Shown one piece after another: positions 31,009 through 47,772 of a stretch of 64,000 bases of DNA (its first letter is position 1; each line of letters opens with the position of its first letter). The stretch comes from Monocercomonoides exilis (Eukaryota; Preaxostyla; Oxymonadida; Polymastigidae). Position numbers and translations under genes: made by a program. The notes under the pieces are model-generated. The model had not been told where the DNA came from. It saw only the letters and a list, made by a program, of their open reading frames with translations, and searched no databases. The stretch spans positions 1,059,001 through 1,123,000 of the forward strand of contig LSRY02000007.1 of NCBI GenBank assembly GCA_001643675.2, in the 5' to 3' direction.

Positions 31009-32086
31009 TTGAATCATGGAAATGTTGTTTGAAAGAACCAAAATGTTAAAAAAGCTGGCACCAACGTCTTCTATCTGAAGATGCAACCAAACCCAAACGT
31101 TATGTATGTTAAGCCATGATTCAAGTCAGAAAAGCTGTTTCTTTTTTCCTCCCCAAAAAATGTAACTTACATTTTGAAAGACAAGCACTGTCAAGAAAAC
31201 TTTTAATTAAAATTATTTATCCTCCCCATATCAGATGTTTATATTTCCGAAAAAATTTTTTCCAAAAGAAAAATAGCCAGCAAGTCTCTCAAATAATTAT
31301 TCCAATTGAAATGGAAAACCTCAACAAACAACGTTTGGCATTCGAATTGAAAATTTCCACCTCAAACAACACGAGAACAGAAGCAGGAAAGCTTCCGCTG
31401 AAAAAACATAAAATCAAACAAAAAACGCTAAAAGAATTGGAATAAACTTGCTTGATTGAAGCAAAGCCGCTTCACAATTCATAACGAAAACAAAACACTC
31501 GAAATAATCTTGATATAAAAGTAAAGGTTCCTCTTTGATTGGAACTCCGAAAAACACACGAAAAAAGAAAAGAAAAACTCAAAAAATGTTTAAAACTCAA
31601 ACAATCCGTCAAACAATCCAACAAACAATCCAACAAACAAATACAAACAAAAAATCATCTTGAAAAATGAAATAAAAAATAAAAACGAAAAAGTTAATTT
31701 AAACATAAATAAAAAAAGGAAAATAAAAAAATTATTTAATAACAACACTAACCACAAATTCTATCCAAACCATTCTATAAAACAGAAAAATACACAACAA
31801 ACTTATACAGAAAAACTTAACTATCCTCTAAAAAAAGCCTATGCGCATTATTAAAATGAAAGAAAAATGCAATATTATAAAATAAAACATATACATACTG
31901 TACTATCTCAATCTATCTTTCCCTCTAAAAAATTTTCTCATTTTAATATTCTAATTGGAAGTTTTCAGTAATTCTTCCACTATTCACAAACAATCTGAAA
32001 GGCTTTGAACTCTATTACTGAAGCTACATACAGAAATCTCTCCCAAGCCTCTCGTGGCTCATTCACACAAGAAGATGATACAACAA
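31009..32086. other. Convergent 3' spacer
   Basis: AT-rich region between the SNF5-like gene (plus) and the zinc-knuckle gene (minus). It has a Lys/Asn-rich ORF of 109 codons (31116-31445, plus) and a 64-codon ORF (31660-31854) without domains. A short tandem CAAACAATCCAA array is at about 31600-31640. No gene is supported. Confidence 0.4.
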
Positions 32087-33718
32087 TCAAAATTTCCGAT
32101 AATAATAAGGCACCATTGATGTTTGTTGCGGCAAAGAAGAAGGTTGCAGGAAAGGAGGTTGAATGGCAGTATTAGCACTCATAGCACCAGAAAAAGATGT
32201 GGCAGAAGAAAGAGAAGGAGAGGGAGAAGACGAAGGAGAAGAAGAAGGAGAAGAAGAAACATTGGAGTAAGTAGATGGAGGTGACGACAAAGTAAAAGAA
32301 GTATTGCTCGTATAAGGTGTTGAGGCAGCGTAATAAGGATTAAAGGGGCTATAAACAGAGGGACTGAAATTCAACATCTGTACTTGGCGTGGCATTTCTT
32401 GAGGTTGCAGTACTCCATAAGTACTTGCTTGACTCGCTAAGACAGGAACAGTCTGCGAAAAAACAGGTCGATATGGAACAGGAGAATACACAGGAGCAAA
32501 AGAAGATGTCATCAGGCTTGTAGCCGAAGATGGCTGCAGAATAGTAGGCGGAGGCGGCGGTGGAGGAGGAGGAGGTATATACTTTTGGGGTTGAGTTGGA
32601 TCATAATATTGAAAGCTTTGTGGATAAACTGCTTCATAAATCTGAGGCACTTGCAGTTGAGGCTGGACATATGGAGGTAGTTGCTGTTGCATATGAAGTT
32701 GAGGCTGAAAGGAAACCAGACTCGAAGGAGCTGGAATCAATTCAGTTTTCTCACTTTTGTCGGTTTTTTGCTTGTGCGGCTTTTGAGGGCAATTCCGTTC
32801 AATATGTCCAGTCATATGACAATAGAAGCATATACGTCGATCTTCATTGGGACAATTCTTGCTGCAATGACCTTTCTCTCCGCAACGAAAGCAACTGTCA
32901 CGACAAATCTTTGTTTTATGTTTGGTATTTTTCGATGTTTCTGTAGAAGCTTCGCTTGAATCCGATTTAATTTGTAAAGTAATTTCAGCTGGTGTTAATT
33001 TCTTATGATGATAGGGACATTTATCAAATGAATGACCAAATTGCCCGCAATGAAAACATCTTATTTTAAACATATTTCCTCGAGCGCTGCCTGATTCCGG
33101 ATTCGATGATAGCGATCCAGATGACGACAAAGATGCAACAGAAGGCGATGCGTCTCCAGGAGTGAAAGTTGAAGTTGATGACGGACAATCTGGCGGGGAA
33201 CTATCACTAAGGCTGGAACCAAAAAACGGTTGCTTGCGCTTTCTTTCTTTTTTCAGCCTTTCACAATCACGGCATGAACAATTACACTGTAAATCTAATG
33301 AACTTGACTTCATAAAATGACCATGAATCGGGCAATCGCAATGAGCAACAAAAAACTTAACTTTTGGATACGGATTCTTCGGAGTTTCAAAAATTGGTTC
33401 AGTCGTTTGATTTGTCAGCAACGAAATTCTTTCCATCAATGGGGGAGATAAAACCGACTGTGATCGGGAGATGTCCTCACATAAAAAATTAGTTTCTATT
33501 GCTTGGGCATCCATCATTGAAAAATCATCTCTAAATGGAGAAAAGCCATCACAGTAATAATTTAATAACGTTGGAGAAATCGGAGATAAAATTGGGGATA
33601 AAATTGGTGTAATTTGAGAATGCTTCATTAATTGCAACGTTGATGCAGAATCCACGCTGTCCTCAACAAGTTTTAAGTCTTCGGTCAACTGAAGAGAAAG
33701 ACGTTCTTTCTTTGCCAT
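32087..33718 (-). CDS. CCHC zinc-knuckle protein with Pro/Ser-rich tail
   Basis: Intronless, 543 residues. Three CCHC zinc knuckles: CFHCGQFGHSFDKC (near residue 219), CFRCGEKGHCSKNC (near 276) and CFYCHMTGHIERNC (near 296). A Cys-rich stretch before them (HCDCPIHGHF, CNCSCRDC, near 127-150) may bind another metal ion. After the knuckles comes a poly-Pro tract and a Gln/Tyr/Pro/Ser-rich tail (YYDPTQPQKYIPPPPP). Such CNBP/ZCCHC-like proteins bind single-stranded RNA or DNA, so an RNA-processing role is likely, but no orthologue is named. It is divergent from the ELAPOR-like gene, with 242 bp between start codons. Confidence 0.8.
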   Translation of the reverse strand: MAKKERLSLQLTEDLKLVEDSVDSASTLQLMKHSQITPILSPILSPISPTLLNYYCDGFSPFRDDFSMMDAQAIETNFLCEDISRSQSVLSPPLMERISLLTNQTTEPIFETPKNPYPKVKFFVAHCDCPIHGHFMKSSSLDLQCNCSCRDCERLKKERKRKQPFFGSSLSDSSPPDCPSSTSTFTPGDASPSVASLSSSGSLSSNPESGSARGNMFKIRCFHCGQFGHSFDKCPYHHKKLTPAEITLQIKSDSSEASTETSKNTKHKTKICRDSCFRCGEKGHCSKNCPNEDRRICFYCHMTGHIERNCPQKPHKQKTDKSEKTELIPAPSSLVSFQPQLHMQQQLPPYVQPQLQVPQIYEAVYPQSFQYYDPTQPQKYIPPPPPPPPPPTILQPSSATSLMTSSFAPVYSPVPYRPVFSQTVPVLASQASTYGVLQPQEMPRQVQMLNFSPSVYSPFNPYYAASTPYTSNTSFTLSSPPSTYSNVSSSPSSSPSSSPSPSLSSATSFSGAMSANTAIQPPFLQPSSLPQQTSMVPYYYRKF

Positions 33719-33960
33719 TCAACTAATTTTATGATGGGATGTGTGCCCATTTTAAAGACTATTTGAAGAGTGAATTATATCTGATTTGTTTTTGTAAATT
33801 CTATTCCGGAATTTCGCAGCAATAGAACATTGAATCAAATAAAAGATGGTTTGAGCTTTGTCAAAATTATTGTGAAAATGTCAAACATTTATAATATTAA
33901 TAAGATCAAAATAATTTTGATATTTTTAATTATTGACCAATTGTACACTTTTCACAAAAG

Positions 33961-36900
33961 ATGAGTGCAATTGCAATATTGATATGTTTATGCTCGCATG
34001 CATTTAGTTTGACAAACAATCAATCGTATCGACCAAATAGATTTTTGTGTTTGTGATGAAAAGTTATTTTTAATAATAATGAAATATTCGAAATGTTTTA
34101 TTTTTAAAAAAATAAGCTAATCAAGAAAATAGTTTGCAAAAATAATTTTTTCATAAAAAAACATTTTCTAAAATTTTTACTTTATTTATTTATTTTAGGA
34201 CAATGCAAACAAGAAGAATTAGAATGGTATTTTGGGCCATGCGTCCATGGAGAACGCAGCATTGCATTTATTCCCAAAAGTACTTTGGATTCAAATTGCA
34301 CAGCACCTCCTCCTCTTCGAAATGTTGATTGCTTTCTAAAGTGTAATCGCGGACAGTATTATGTGCTTGAAAAGGATATATGCCAAACATGCGATGAAGG
34401 CTCATTTGCAGAAGGTTATGAAACGCAATATTCTTCTCTGAAAACGATTCCAAAAGAGTTCACATTTGAATATGAAAAAGAAGGAAAACCTTGGATTTTG
34501 AATGGTGGAATGTTTACAACGGGAGAGCAATATCAAGATTCTGTTACACGTTTGCTTTTGACCGTTGATATTTTAGCCGAAAGGGGTTGGGTGCGTTTTT
34601 CTTTTGAGCATTTTTCTAATGAAGTTATCGAAGGATTTGAAACTGAAAGTGAAGCATCTTCGGAATTGTGGTTCAGCATAGATGGTATCAGAATGGATAG
34701 CAAGTCACTAACATCGCAAACGTGGATTGAAAAAAGATATGAAATGAGTTTTGGACGTCATGTTTTGGCGTGGGAGTTCGTTACACTTTCGGACTATCGG
34801 TTCACTATGGATGGAGCTCGTATACGGCAGATTGCAATTGGCGGAACGAACATTCTTGTGGGGCATTGCTCAAAATGCCCCGCGGGATGGACGTCGACCA
34901 ACGGCGAGTGCCAGCGCTGCAAGAGAAACACCTTCTCTGCTGTGCCAGGCTCTGCTCGGTGTGAAGACTGCAAAGAGACTGAATATGCGGATGAAGGGAG
35001 CGCAACATGCATCGAGCGAAAGCCTTGCACAGAAAAGGACATGACATACCGATTGGGGGAATGCGAACTGCACAACGGAGCGCCGCGGAAGAAGAAGACG
35101 TATTGGTGGATTGAACCGCGCATTTGTATCACGAAGAGCGAGAAGGAACAGTATTTGGCAAAGACTCAAAGCAATTTGAAAGGTAATGAAGAACCAACGC
35201 CAAAGGACGGTGAAGTGGAAGGAATGGATTTGAAAGAGGAAGAGTGGGTTGAGTGCGGTTCGTGTGGTGCAGGCCAAAAACGTGCAGCTGATGGAGTTGG
35301 GTGTGTGGCGTGTGAGCAAGGCACATATAGAGACGGGACAGAAGAAGATGACTCAAAGTGCCGTGTGTGTGAGGCAGGGCACGCTGCCTCGCTGACACTG
35401 GAACTGGAGCATGTGGATGTGGTGGAGGATGTGTTTGACACGTGGTGCATTGACGGGGACGATGACGATGGCGGTGCAAGAGACGGGTTTTGCGCGACGA
35501 AAGGATGGATTGCACAGGATGACCACCTGAACTCGGGGCATTTCCACAGAGGAAATGTGCAGTCGTGGCTTCTCTTGGACATTGAAAGTCTGCTGATGCA
35601 GCTGGAAGAAGAGCCAAATGCGGCTGCAAATGCAGATCGAGAAGGGAGTGGAAGCCAAGGAAGTTCAGTTGATCGTAACGATGATAATGCAGCTAAGAAG
35701 AAGAACTATGCGCAGAAATATCCGACAATAACATTTCACTACATCACCCATCTGGGGAAAGGATCGAAGATGCGCTGGTTCTCTTCGACGATGGGAGCAC
35801 CAGAGGTTGCCAGCAGCTCCAACAACAACATCACAATGCAGTGGACGCGCAAACTGCAACCAGGGGACAAGAAGTTTTGGTGGGTGTATGAGAAGAATGA
35901 AGGGGAATTCGGAATGACAAGCGAGGATGAAGAAATTGAGGATGATTTTGTTGAATTGACGCTGATTGTGCTGTCTGGAATTGAGAAGCAAACAGAGCAG
36001 AGTAACTTTGAGCTTAGCGAATTGATACGACGAGGAGTCATTATGAATGGCAGACAAGCCAAACGCAAGGCCAATGGCTCTTCCAACGACATTATCAAGA
36101 AAAGACTGAAGTCTATTGGAGGTGCCATTGAATGCAGTGCATGCAGCTCTGGCACATTTGCCAAGGAAGCGTCAACAGAATGTGCAGCGTGCCCAGCCGG
36201 CACATTCTCCAACGAAGAGGCGTCTGAATGCACGCCTTGCGATGCATCTTCTTTTTCCAGCCATTCTGGAAGCAGCAAGTGCAATGCGTGCGGGGAACAC
36301 ACAAGAGCGTCAGCTGATCGAGTCACTTGTGTGCCAGATGTCATCAGCGAGGAGACAGAGAAGCTGCTCACACAGAACCCAAGCCAAGTCCCAGACTGGG
36401 TGGTCAGTGCTGCGTGTGGCTTTGCTCAGGCAGAAGGAGAGAGATACAATCTGTCGGGGCTTATTGGAGAGAACGGGAAGATGATGGGCCCTCTGAAAGC
36501 AGACAACGACAAGACTGAGTTCTATTTGAGCATCTGCAGCAGGAAGTCTTCGCAGTTGTACTGCAAATCAAGAAAGGGGAATGCAGATTCGTCTGAAACA
36601 GAGCAGAAGAGGATGAAGAAAGCCAACGAAGCAACAACAATTGAAGGAGCTCTTGGCTGTTTTGTGAACAACAACGGAGTTCCTTTCAGCTTTGGGGACA
36701 AAATGAGCTTTCGTGTGTTTGATGGCAAAGCTGATAAAGAATTGCTTGACTTGTCAAGCAGAGGGCGTCGCAGCCTTGAGAGCATCAGAAACAGAAGAAC
36801 TTTGCTGAAACGAACTGCAGAGGCAGAAAAAACAAAGCATTCCTCATTTGACCTTATTAACACAAACATTTCATTCACGTCAAATCAAGCATCGGCAAAC

Positions 36901-37863
36901 AACGACGAAGATAAAAGCGGAGTTGAGGTGCGGATATATGATGGCTCGCCATGCTTCAAGTCACTTTCCACGATGGAAGTTGTGCCTCGCTCTGCTGTCA
37001 TCCGTGTTGTGTGCAACCCGACTGCTGGTGTTGGCCATCCTCAGCTGATATCGCCTCCGGGGGGATCAAAGGAGAATCCGTGCGAACACGTTTTTGAGTG
37101 GGAAAGCGCGTTTGGATGCAGATTGTGCGAAGAAACAGACTTTGTGGAGAGAATCGGAGTATGTGTCCCAAAGAAAGCGAACGCAAAAGCAAGTGATGCT
37201 AAAAATGCTTCTTCTTCAAACACAGAAGGAGATAGCAAAACTCAACAAAAGAAGAGCACCTCGAAGACAGAAGAGAAAGAGCGGGAACGTCTGTGGGGCT
37301 TGCGAGAAGGGGTGAAGTGCCACGGCGGGTTTGTTCCACCAGAAAGTGTTTGGGAGAACTGCCCTGCAGAAAATGCGGTTGTGCAGCTGTCGGCGCTGCA
37401 GGTTGTTCTCATCTGTGTCGGTGCTGTGGCTGTGCTGGGGATTGATGTTGTTGCGATTGTGTGCCTGTGGAAGAAGAACCGGAAGCTGAAGTATCGAATG
37501 CTGCAGAAGGAAAACGAGAAGCTTGGAAGCGGCACGACGTCGATCATGGAGAACGACACAGGAGCGACAGGGTCATCGTTGAAGAAGCCGAAGACTGTGG
37601 ATCTGACTGAGTTTTCTCTGATTGAAGGCAAAGAGGAAGGGAAAGCGAGGAGGAAGAATTCTGTGCTGACGAATGCGCAGACGGTGCATCTTGTGGAGGA
37701 GTACGGGCAGCCTGAAGAGAGTGTGAAGAATTCTGTGTTTGAGATCGACAGCTCATTTGGAATGAATGAGCCTGCGGAGGATGATGATGAGGACAAAGAT
37801 GACGAGGAGGTGCTGTCGAAAGACTTGGAAAGAATGAGGGATTCGCAAAAGGCGCTGCAATAA
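33961..37863 (+). CDS. ELAPOR: ELAPOR1/2 (KIAA1324)-like single-pass membrane protein
   Basis: Type I membrane protein of the endosomal/lysosomal system related to animal ELAPOR (EIG121). Exon 1 is 33961-34006 (signal peptide MSAIAILICLCSHAF), the intron 34007-34198, and exon 2 34199-37863, giving about 1236 residues. The Cys-rich ectodomain shows the family order: WYFGPCVHGERSIAF, NCTAPPPLRNVDCFLKC, GQYYVLEKDICQTCDEGSFA, a beta-rich segment ending IAIGGTNILVGHCSKCPAGW, EGF/TNFR-like CERCKRNTFS-type repeats, RKPCTEKDMTYRLGECELHN, WIEPRICI, and later CSACSSGTFAKEASTECAAC. A transmembrane helix lies near residues 1080-1107 (VVLICVGAVAVLGIDVVAIV), then an acidic cytoplasmic tail. Base composition is much more GC-rich than in neighbouring genes. 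Confident family call. Confidence 0.85.
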
Positions 37864-38339
37864 TTTGAATATTGTGGTGAGGTTTTGTATAATTTGAGTT
37901 TATCTTAAAAAAAAATACAAGTAATTTTAATCTGAACAATTTTAAAACTTTTTTTTATCACTTTCATTTTTTTGAGCTTTTGTCTAATAATCTTCTATTG
38001 AAATATTCATGAACACGTATGAATCGATTTGTGTAATATATAACAATTTTCATGCTGAATATCATTTTGCAATGCTTTTCTTGAGTTTTTTTGAAAGTAT
38101 TTATGTGTTATTTCTATTGTTTACATGACAACTCTTCGTATTGAAAACACTTACAAAGAAAGAGGAACAGTATATTATCTTTTTTCATTTGATAAAAGAA
38201 AAATAAAGAAAGAAGAGAATAAGAAAGAATATTATTTGTTGGTGAAAGAAGAAAACATAACATGAAAAACAATGACGTGGAGGTGAATTGTGAAAAATTT
38301 CCAATCATTTGAATCTGTCAAAGACGAATGAAAGGAAGT
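37864..38339. other. Convergent 3' spacer
   Basis: Short AT-rich spacer between the ELAPOR-like gene and the end of MCM3. Nothing recognisable is present beyond a poly-A stretch near 37908. Confidence 0.5.
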
Positions 38340-42798
<4,459 letters not shown>

Positions 42799-42861
42799 AA
42801 ATTATTATAATCCTATTTGAATTTGCTAAACTTAGTATGGATTGGATCATAAACGATCAAA
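42799..42861. promoter_or_regulatory. 63-bp region between divergent start codons
   Basis: Only 63 bp separate the MCM3 ATG (42798, minus) and the ATG of the next plus-strand gene (42862). Whatever drives both genes must be here or inside their first introns, which follow 30 and 16 coding bases. No named motif is visible. The promoter call is inference. Confidence 0.5.
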
Positions 42862-44287
42862 ATGCAACTTCATGCTCGTTTGTAATTTATCATTGTGAAA
42901 AATAATTTTAATCTTTATTAAAATATTTAATAATTTTATTCGAATATTCTGCAATTTTTCAGTCGTGAAGAAGCAGTCAGAAACTTTAAAACAATGCCCT
43001 GTTGGTTCTGCTGATTGGTCAACAATGGCAAAAAATATGAAACGCCTTTCTGTCATTGCATTAATGGAAAATTCTGTTCCACTTAAAAAGGCACTTTTTT
43101 CAACTATATTTATCATATTTTTTAAATTGCAAAATTTTATTTTTCAAAAGGGAGAAAATCTTTGGGCATCAAGCCGTTACTCTGTTCGTGCTCTAATCGA
43201 GACAGGCAGACATCTTCAATGCATTCCAATTTTAAATAGTTTTTACAAATGGAGGGTCGAGACTTTGGCTAATCCATCGAAAATTGAGGTTTTTTTGAAA
43301 ATTTTTCTTAAACAAAAATTCACAATTGAATACTTTCTTTTGACATCATAAACTACATGCTATACATCCTTTCATTTTTGTAGGAAGCAGCTCGAGAAGG
43401 GGCAGTACCTCTTTCAGAGATGACGAGGAGAATTGAACAATTTGAAGCAACTCTTGGACTTGTCACGTTCTGCCTTCTTAACACATATGACGCTTTGCAG
43501 ACGATGTCAGCTCCATCGCTTGTTGAGCACTGTTCATACGTTATTTCTTCTGCTGTTGCACATCCAGAGTTATATTTATCTCATCCTTTAAAAGATAAAA
43601 CTCAACCTATCCTTTGTTTGCTGTATATCTATGAGATTCTGAGACTTGGAGAAGATGTGCCAAATGATAAATCGTTTTATCAAGCAGTTTGCTATGAATT
43701 ATTTAAGTATTTTTTGATAATTTTACAAAATAATCATTATTGTTTGAAAATCAATGAATAAAGATTGTTGATGGAAAACTTTTCTCTCTTTCACTTCGCT
43801 TTTTGAATGCTCATCACGATACCATTCCACAAGCTCAATTAAGCGTTTGCCTAGAAGCTCTTGCTCTGATAGCAGGACATGAGCTATTTGATTTAAACGA
43901 GCACATCAAAATTTCTACTAAAACTGATGCATACGCTGGAGCTTCTTCCTCTTCAACGCCATCTGATCAGCCAACTTCATCATCATCTACACCATCTTCT
44001 CAACCATTGCCTGATGATGGCTCTGCAGGCGTTTCCCTTTGCCAAACGTTCAAAGGTTTATTATTGTTATTATTTATTTATTTTTTTATAAAATTTTTTT
44101 GTAAATAATACTTAAAAATTTTGTGCTTCTCGTTTGACAAATGTTGCTATCTTTCAATATTTAATTTTTTATGTAATTTTTTGACTAACTTTTTCAAGCT
44201 TCTGTTTTGGATCCTTTCATAACGAAAAATCCCGGACGCCGTCCAGGACTTCAGCCATTGACGCGGGCGATTAACAAAGCGAAATGA
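42862..44287 (+). CDS. Unrecognised conserved-looking helical protein, 321 residues
   Basis: Exons are 42862-42877, 42963-43090, 43151-43288, 43384-43686, 43764-44055 and 44199-44287; all junctions keep phase. The second intron (43091-43150, 60 bp) would begin with GC rather than GT; reading through it is also in frame but inserts a Phe/Ile-rich 20-residue stretch, so splicing is more likely. The product reads SADWSTMAKNMKRLSVIALM, GENLWASSRYSVRALIETGR, HLQCIPILNSFYKWRVETLA, FEATLGLVTFCLLNTYDALQ, then helices with regular hydrophobic spacing, a Ser/Thr linker and a basic tail NPGRRPGLQPLTRAINKAK. It looks like an alpha-solenoid. I cannot name the family. It is divergent from MCM3. Confidence 0.65.
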
Positions 44288-44505
44288 AATAGATGATCAT
44301 CGACAATTTATATTTTCATTCACAAGCTATCAACCTCATTCACCCATCTCAAATTTGTAAATTTTTTTAAATTTATTGTTGTTTTCTGTTATTTGCAGAT
44401 TTTAGAATGTAAAGATATTCTAAATTCAAATGAAAAGATTGCAATTAAAAAATTTAAGAAATAATTTGTGTAGGGAAGATCAAATAATTCTTTGACACGA
44501 GATAA

Positions 44506-46957
44506 ATGACAACTCTCTCATTTGACTTACCAGACGAAAATCAGCCTCAGCAAACACAGCAATCATTTATTTCATTTGATACTCTTTTTGCTTATTTTGT
44601 TGATAAAAAAGTTCTGAATGCATCGTTTGTAACTCAATCAAAAAATCTAACAACACAGATAAAAAGCGGATTTCAGGCATTGCCTGACGAAATCAGGGAA
44701 AATTTTGATGATAAAAAAGATCGTATGAACACAGCCATCGTTTTATATTATAATTTATTTCATGTTTGAAATTATTCAGTTCTTCATTTTTGGAATTGTG
44801 AAGCAATATTTAATGAACTAATGAAAAGACCAAATTCATCCAAGAAAGATTTTTTCGGAAGATATGTTGACCCTGAAATTAAGAAATGGAATAATATTAT
44901 GACACAGGTTTTGAAGCTTTTTATTCTGTTTCGTCAAATTATTTTTTTCAAAGTTTCAAAAAAACAATTTACACATTGGCCACGCTGCTCAAATTTTGGC
45001 GAGAACAATTCAATTGGATTTGTGTGTTCTTCACATTATCTTTTTTTTGAAACATCTTTTTCTTTAATCAGGCCTGGGATTCGAAAAGGAATTACAAGAT
45101 ATTCATCAGAAATTGATACTCTTGTTAAAAAACGAACCGAGCAATTGAAATCTGCAGCTGCTTTTCAAAAAGAATTTGATCATGAATGTGCTTTAATTCA
45201 CGCAAAAGGTAGTTCAGATCTATCTACTGCCATTAAAGCACAATCCGAACAAATACCTTCAATTATTGCAAAATATATATATACTTATATAACAACATCA
45301 TGTTTGCTTCAATTTGTTATGAAATTTGTTTTGTAAAGTTATAATTTCGCATTTTACATTTCTGATAATTTTTGGTATATTTTTAATTTTTTTAAAAAAA
45401 AATTAATTTTGAATTTGTGCTTCAGCAAGCTTTATCGCAGCATTAAAATTATACGAGAAATTTAGCAAGCAAAAAGCACCAAAGGTATGAAATTTTCTTT
45501 TATTTGTTCTTTGATAATATTTTGGTTATTTACACCAATATCTTATCAACTTTATTCAATTATGAAAAATAAATATTAAAACATGCATTTTTCATAAAGT
45601 CAACAAAATGGACAGAAAGAAAAATGACAAAAGAAGGCTTTCCAGCTCCATTATCTACACTCTACTGCGTAATGGCTTTATCTGAGTCTGCAACCTTTTT
45701 CAATTTGAAAATTGAGTTTTCATTGCGAATAATTATGATTTTAACTATACTTTTTTTTCTCCAGATCATTTTTGAGTACAATCATGAATGAACCTTGGAA
45801 ACCTTCTTTTTCTTCAACAAAAGAGGAAAGAGCTTCACCTACTCCTCTTCAAAAATCTGCATCTCAAGCATCAACTTTGTCTTCTTCAGCTTCTGCATCC
45901 TCTTCTTCTTCTTCTGCTTCTGCTTCATCTCCATCTCCATCTTCTGCCCCATCTCCATCTCCATCTCCATCATCATCATCTTCTTCATCTTCTTCCGGTG
46001 ATGATGACATTGACTGGGGCGACTTCGACGATGATTTAGCGTTCAGCTACGATGTTGAGGAAGTTGACGATGGAGCATCTTCAACAGGCGCCTCTGCGGA
46101 CTCTGCAGCAGATGCCATTTGTGTTGTCGAGGAAGGAACTGAAGAAGTCATTTCACCGAAGACAGAAGAAGAGGAGAACCGGCTGTTTCTGGCAGCGCTG
46201 GGCGAATCGTCTGACCGCAATGCCCTGCACCGCGACATTCTGGAGATCAAATCGTTCATCGAGCAGCGAATTGTCGAGGCTTCGTCGAGTGACCACAGCA
46301 CCACCACGTCGATTGCTGCAGCATATTCTTCAGTCAGCAAGGGAGAGAAAGGCGGTTCAGGTGGCTCGAGCGGTCTGGATGCAGCAGACGTGTCTGTGCC
46401 GATGTCCACACTGAAGCAGATGCAAACCGCATTGCAGAAGGCGATTGAAGGGGCAAAAGAGAAGAAACTCGAACATTTGATCCTCCTCAAGAACAGTCCA
46501 AGGTGTGTTCTGCTAATTAGTTGTGTGGTCAATTAAGTTCACGTTTAATTGAATCCAACGATTAATTTGTTCATATGAATAATTTTCTTTCTTGTGCCTA
46601 TCTCAATCCTACAGTTATGTGCTGCGTTTGGTAAGTTCTATTCAGACAAAGAAAGATTCTGCAAACAGAATGACTCAACAGGCAAAGCGCACAAGCGTTA
46701 TGATTGAAGAAGCCCAACGCCAAGTTGATAGGCAGAATAAGATACTTGCTGATTATCTCACAAAGATTAGGTATCAAATTGTGTTTTGCTTAAATTGCTT
46801 TTATTAATGTATTTTTTTATCTTGAAAATTGTATTTCCATTTTTCATTTTTATTTCGTAAATCATCTAGAAACCTTGCGACTTGCATTGAGCAGAGCTAT
46901 AATAAGCTGTCAGTTGCAGAGAAAAAATTGAATATTATCGGAATACCCACAAAATAA
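44506..46957 (+). CDS. CDK5RAP3: CDK5RAP3 (LZAP/C53), UFMylation-associated protein
   Basis: Adaptor of the UFM1 E3 ligase complex at the ER, also linked to cell-cycle control. Nine exons: 44506-44722, 44780-44907, 44954-45021, 45072-45301, 45426-45484, 45600-45685, 45765-46502, 46615-46770 and 46870-46957, giving 589 residues. Family landmarks: ISFDTLFAYFVDKK at the start, LLHFWNCEAIFNELMK with KDFFGRYVDPEIKKW (the FGRY motif), the helical middle KGITRYSSEIDTLVKKRTEQ, the acidic DDDIDWGDFDDD (the IDWG-type UFM1-interacting motif, one copy here), and the C-terminal helices KNSPSYVLRLVSS and RQNKILADYLTKIRNLATC. A Ser/Pro-rich tract precedes the IDWG motif. The exon 4 donor at 45302 is the only phase-compatible one I found and is the least sure junction. 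Confidence 0.85.
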
Positions 46958-47098
46958 CATTTCACTTTTTATTCTTTAAATAATATGTTCTTGCAAACTG
47001 TTTTAAGTTTCTAAATACTTTGAGATATTTTTTTCTTCAAAGATTGAACAAAAAATTACTGAAAAGAATGAATAACACAAATTGCTTTCCCAATTAAA

Positions 47099-47772
47099 TC
47101 ACTCTCTCCAATTGAGCTTACACTTAACACATTTATAGAAATGAGTTGCTGGCTCATCAGCAGAACGTGTTTGCATTTCGAAATGATATGCCTCGTTATG
47201 TCCACATCTTGGGCATTGTGCTTCAAATTGGAAGATAAAGGTAATTAAATTTTTAAAATATATTACAAAAAAGAGAGGTTGCATTAAATGATATATTTTT
47301 ACAAAGCACACCGAGATTAGTTGTTGCTGCCTGGGCCATTGCTTCATCACCTCCAAGTACATCATCAACTTTCTTTTTAACGAGAGGAACCTCCTCAACA
47401 ATTTTTTCTAGAGAGATAATTAAAGTGCAAAAAATTAGTTAACAGTCGTTTATTATTTGTAAATGTTTGATAAAATGGCATTATTGGAAATATTTATTAA
47501 TCATGATATCATACCAGTTACAACATGTACAAACGTGCAAGTAGGGCATATGAATCTTAGCCCACTTGTTTGGTCGGGATCGACTGTCATTAAGTTCGAA
47601 CAATTCAAACTGAGGTCAAATTAGTCAAAAAATTTAAACAATCAATTTCACTTTTACATTAATCACAAAAATTAAAATAAATTTAAAATTGAAAATAAAA
47701 AACAACGAATCAGCAAATATTCTCCTTTAAAAAGATTTTTTTCAACTCTCTTCCACCAAACCAGAATAACAT
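47099..47772 (-). CDS. POLR3K: RNA polymerase III subunit RPC11/RPC10 (POLR3K)
   Basis: Pol III subunit required for RNA cleavage and termination. Four exons: 47762-47772 (11 bp), 47515-47609, 47312-47407 and 47099-47220, giving 107 residues, the normal length of the family. The N-terminal zinc ribbon is MLFCLNCSNLM ... RFICPTCTFVHVVT, where the first Cys codon is completed by the splice from the 11-bp exon. The linker has the diagnostic KKKVDDVLGGDEA. The TFIIS-like C-terminal ribbon is CPRCGHNEAYHFEMQTRSAD, EPATHFYKCVKCKLNWRE, with the catalytic loop RSADE intact. The stop is TGA. Confidence 0.93.

Noticed and set aside
34794-35658. Several minus-strand ORFs of 80-166 codons
   Set aside because: They lie opposite the ELAPOR-like gene, whose frame shows continuous Cys-rich family motifs.
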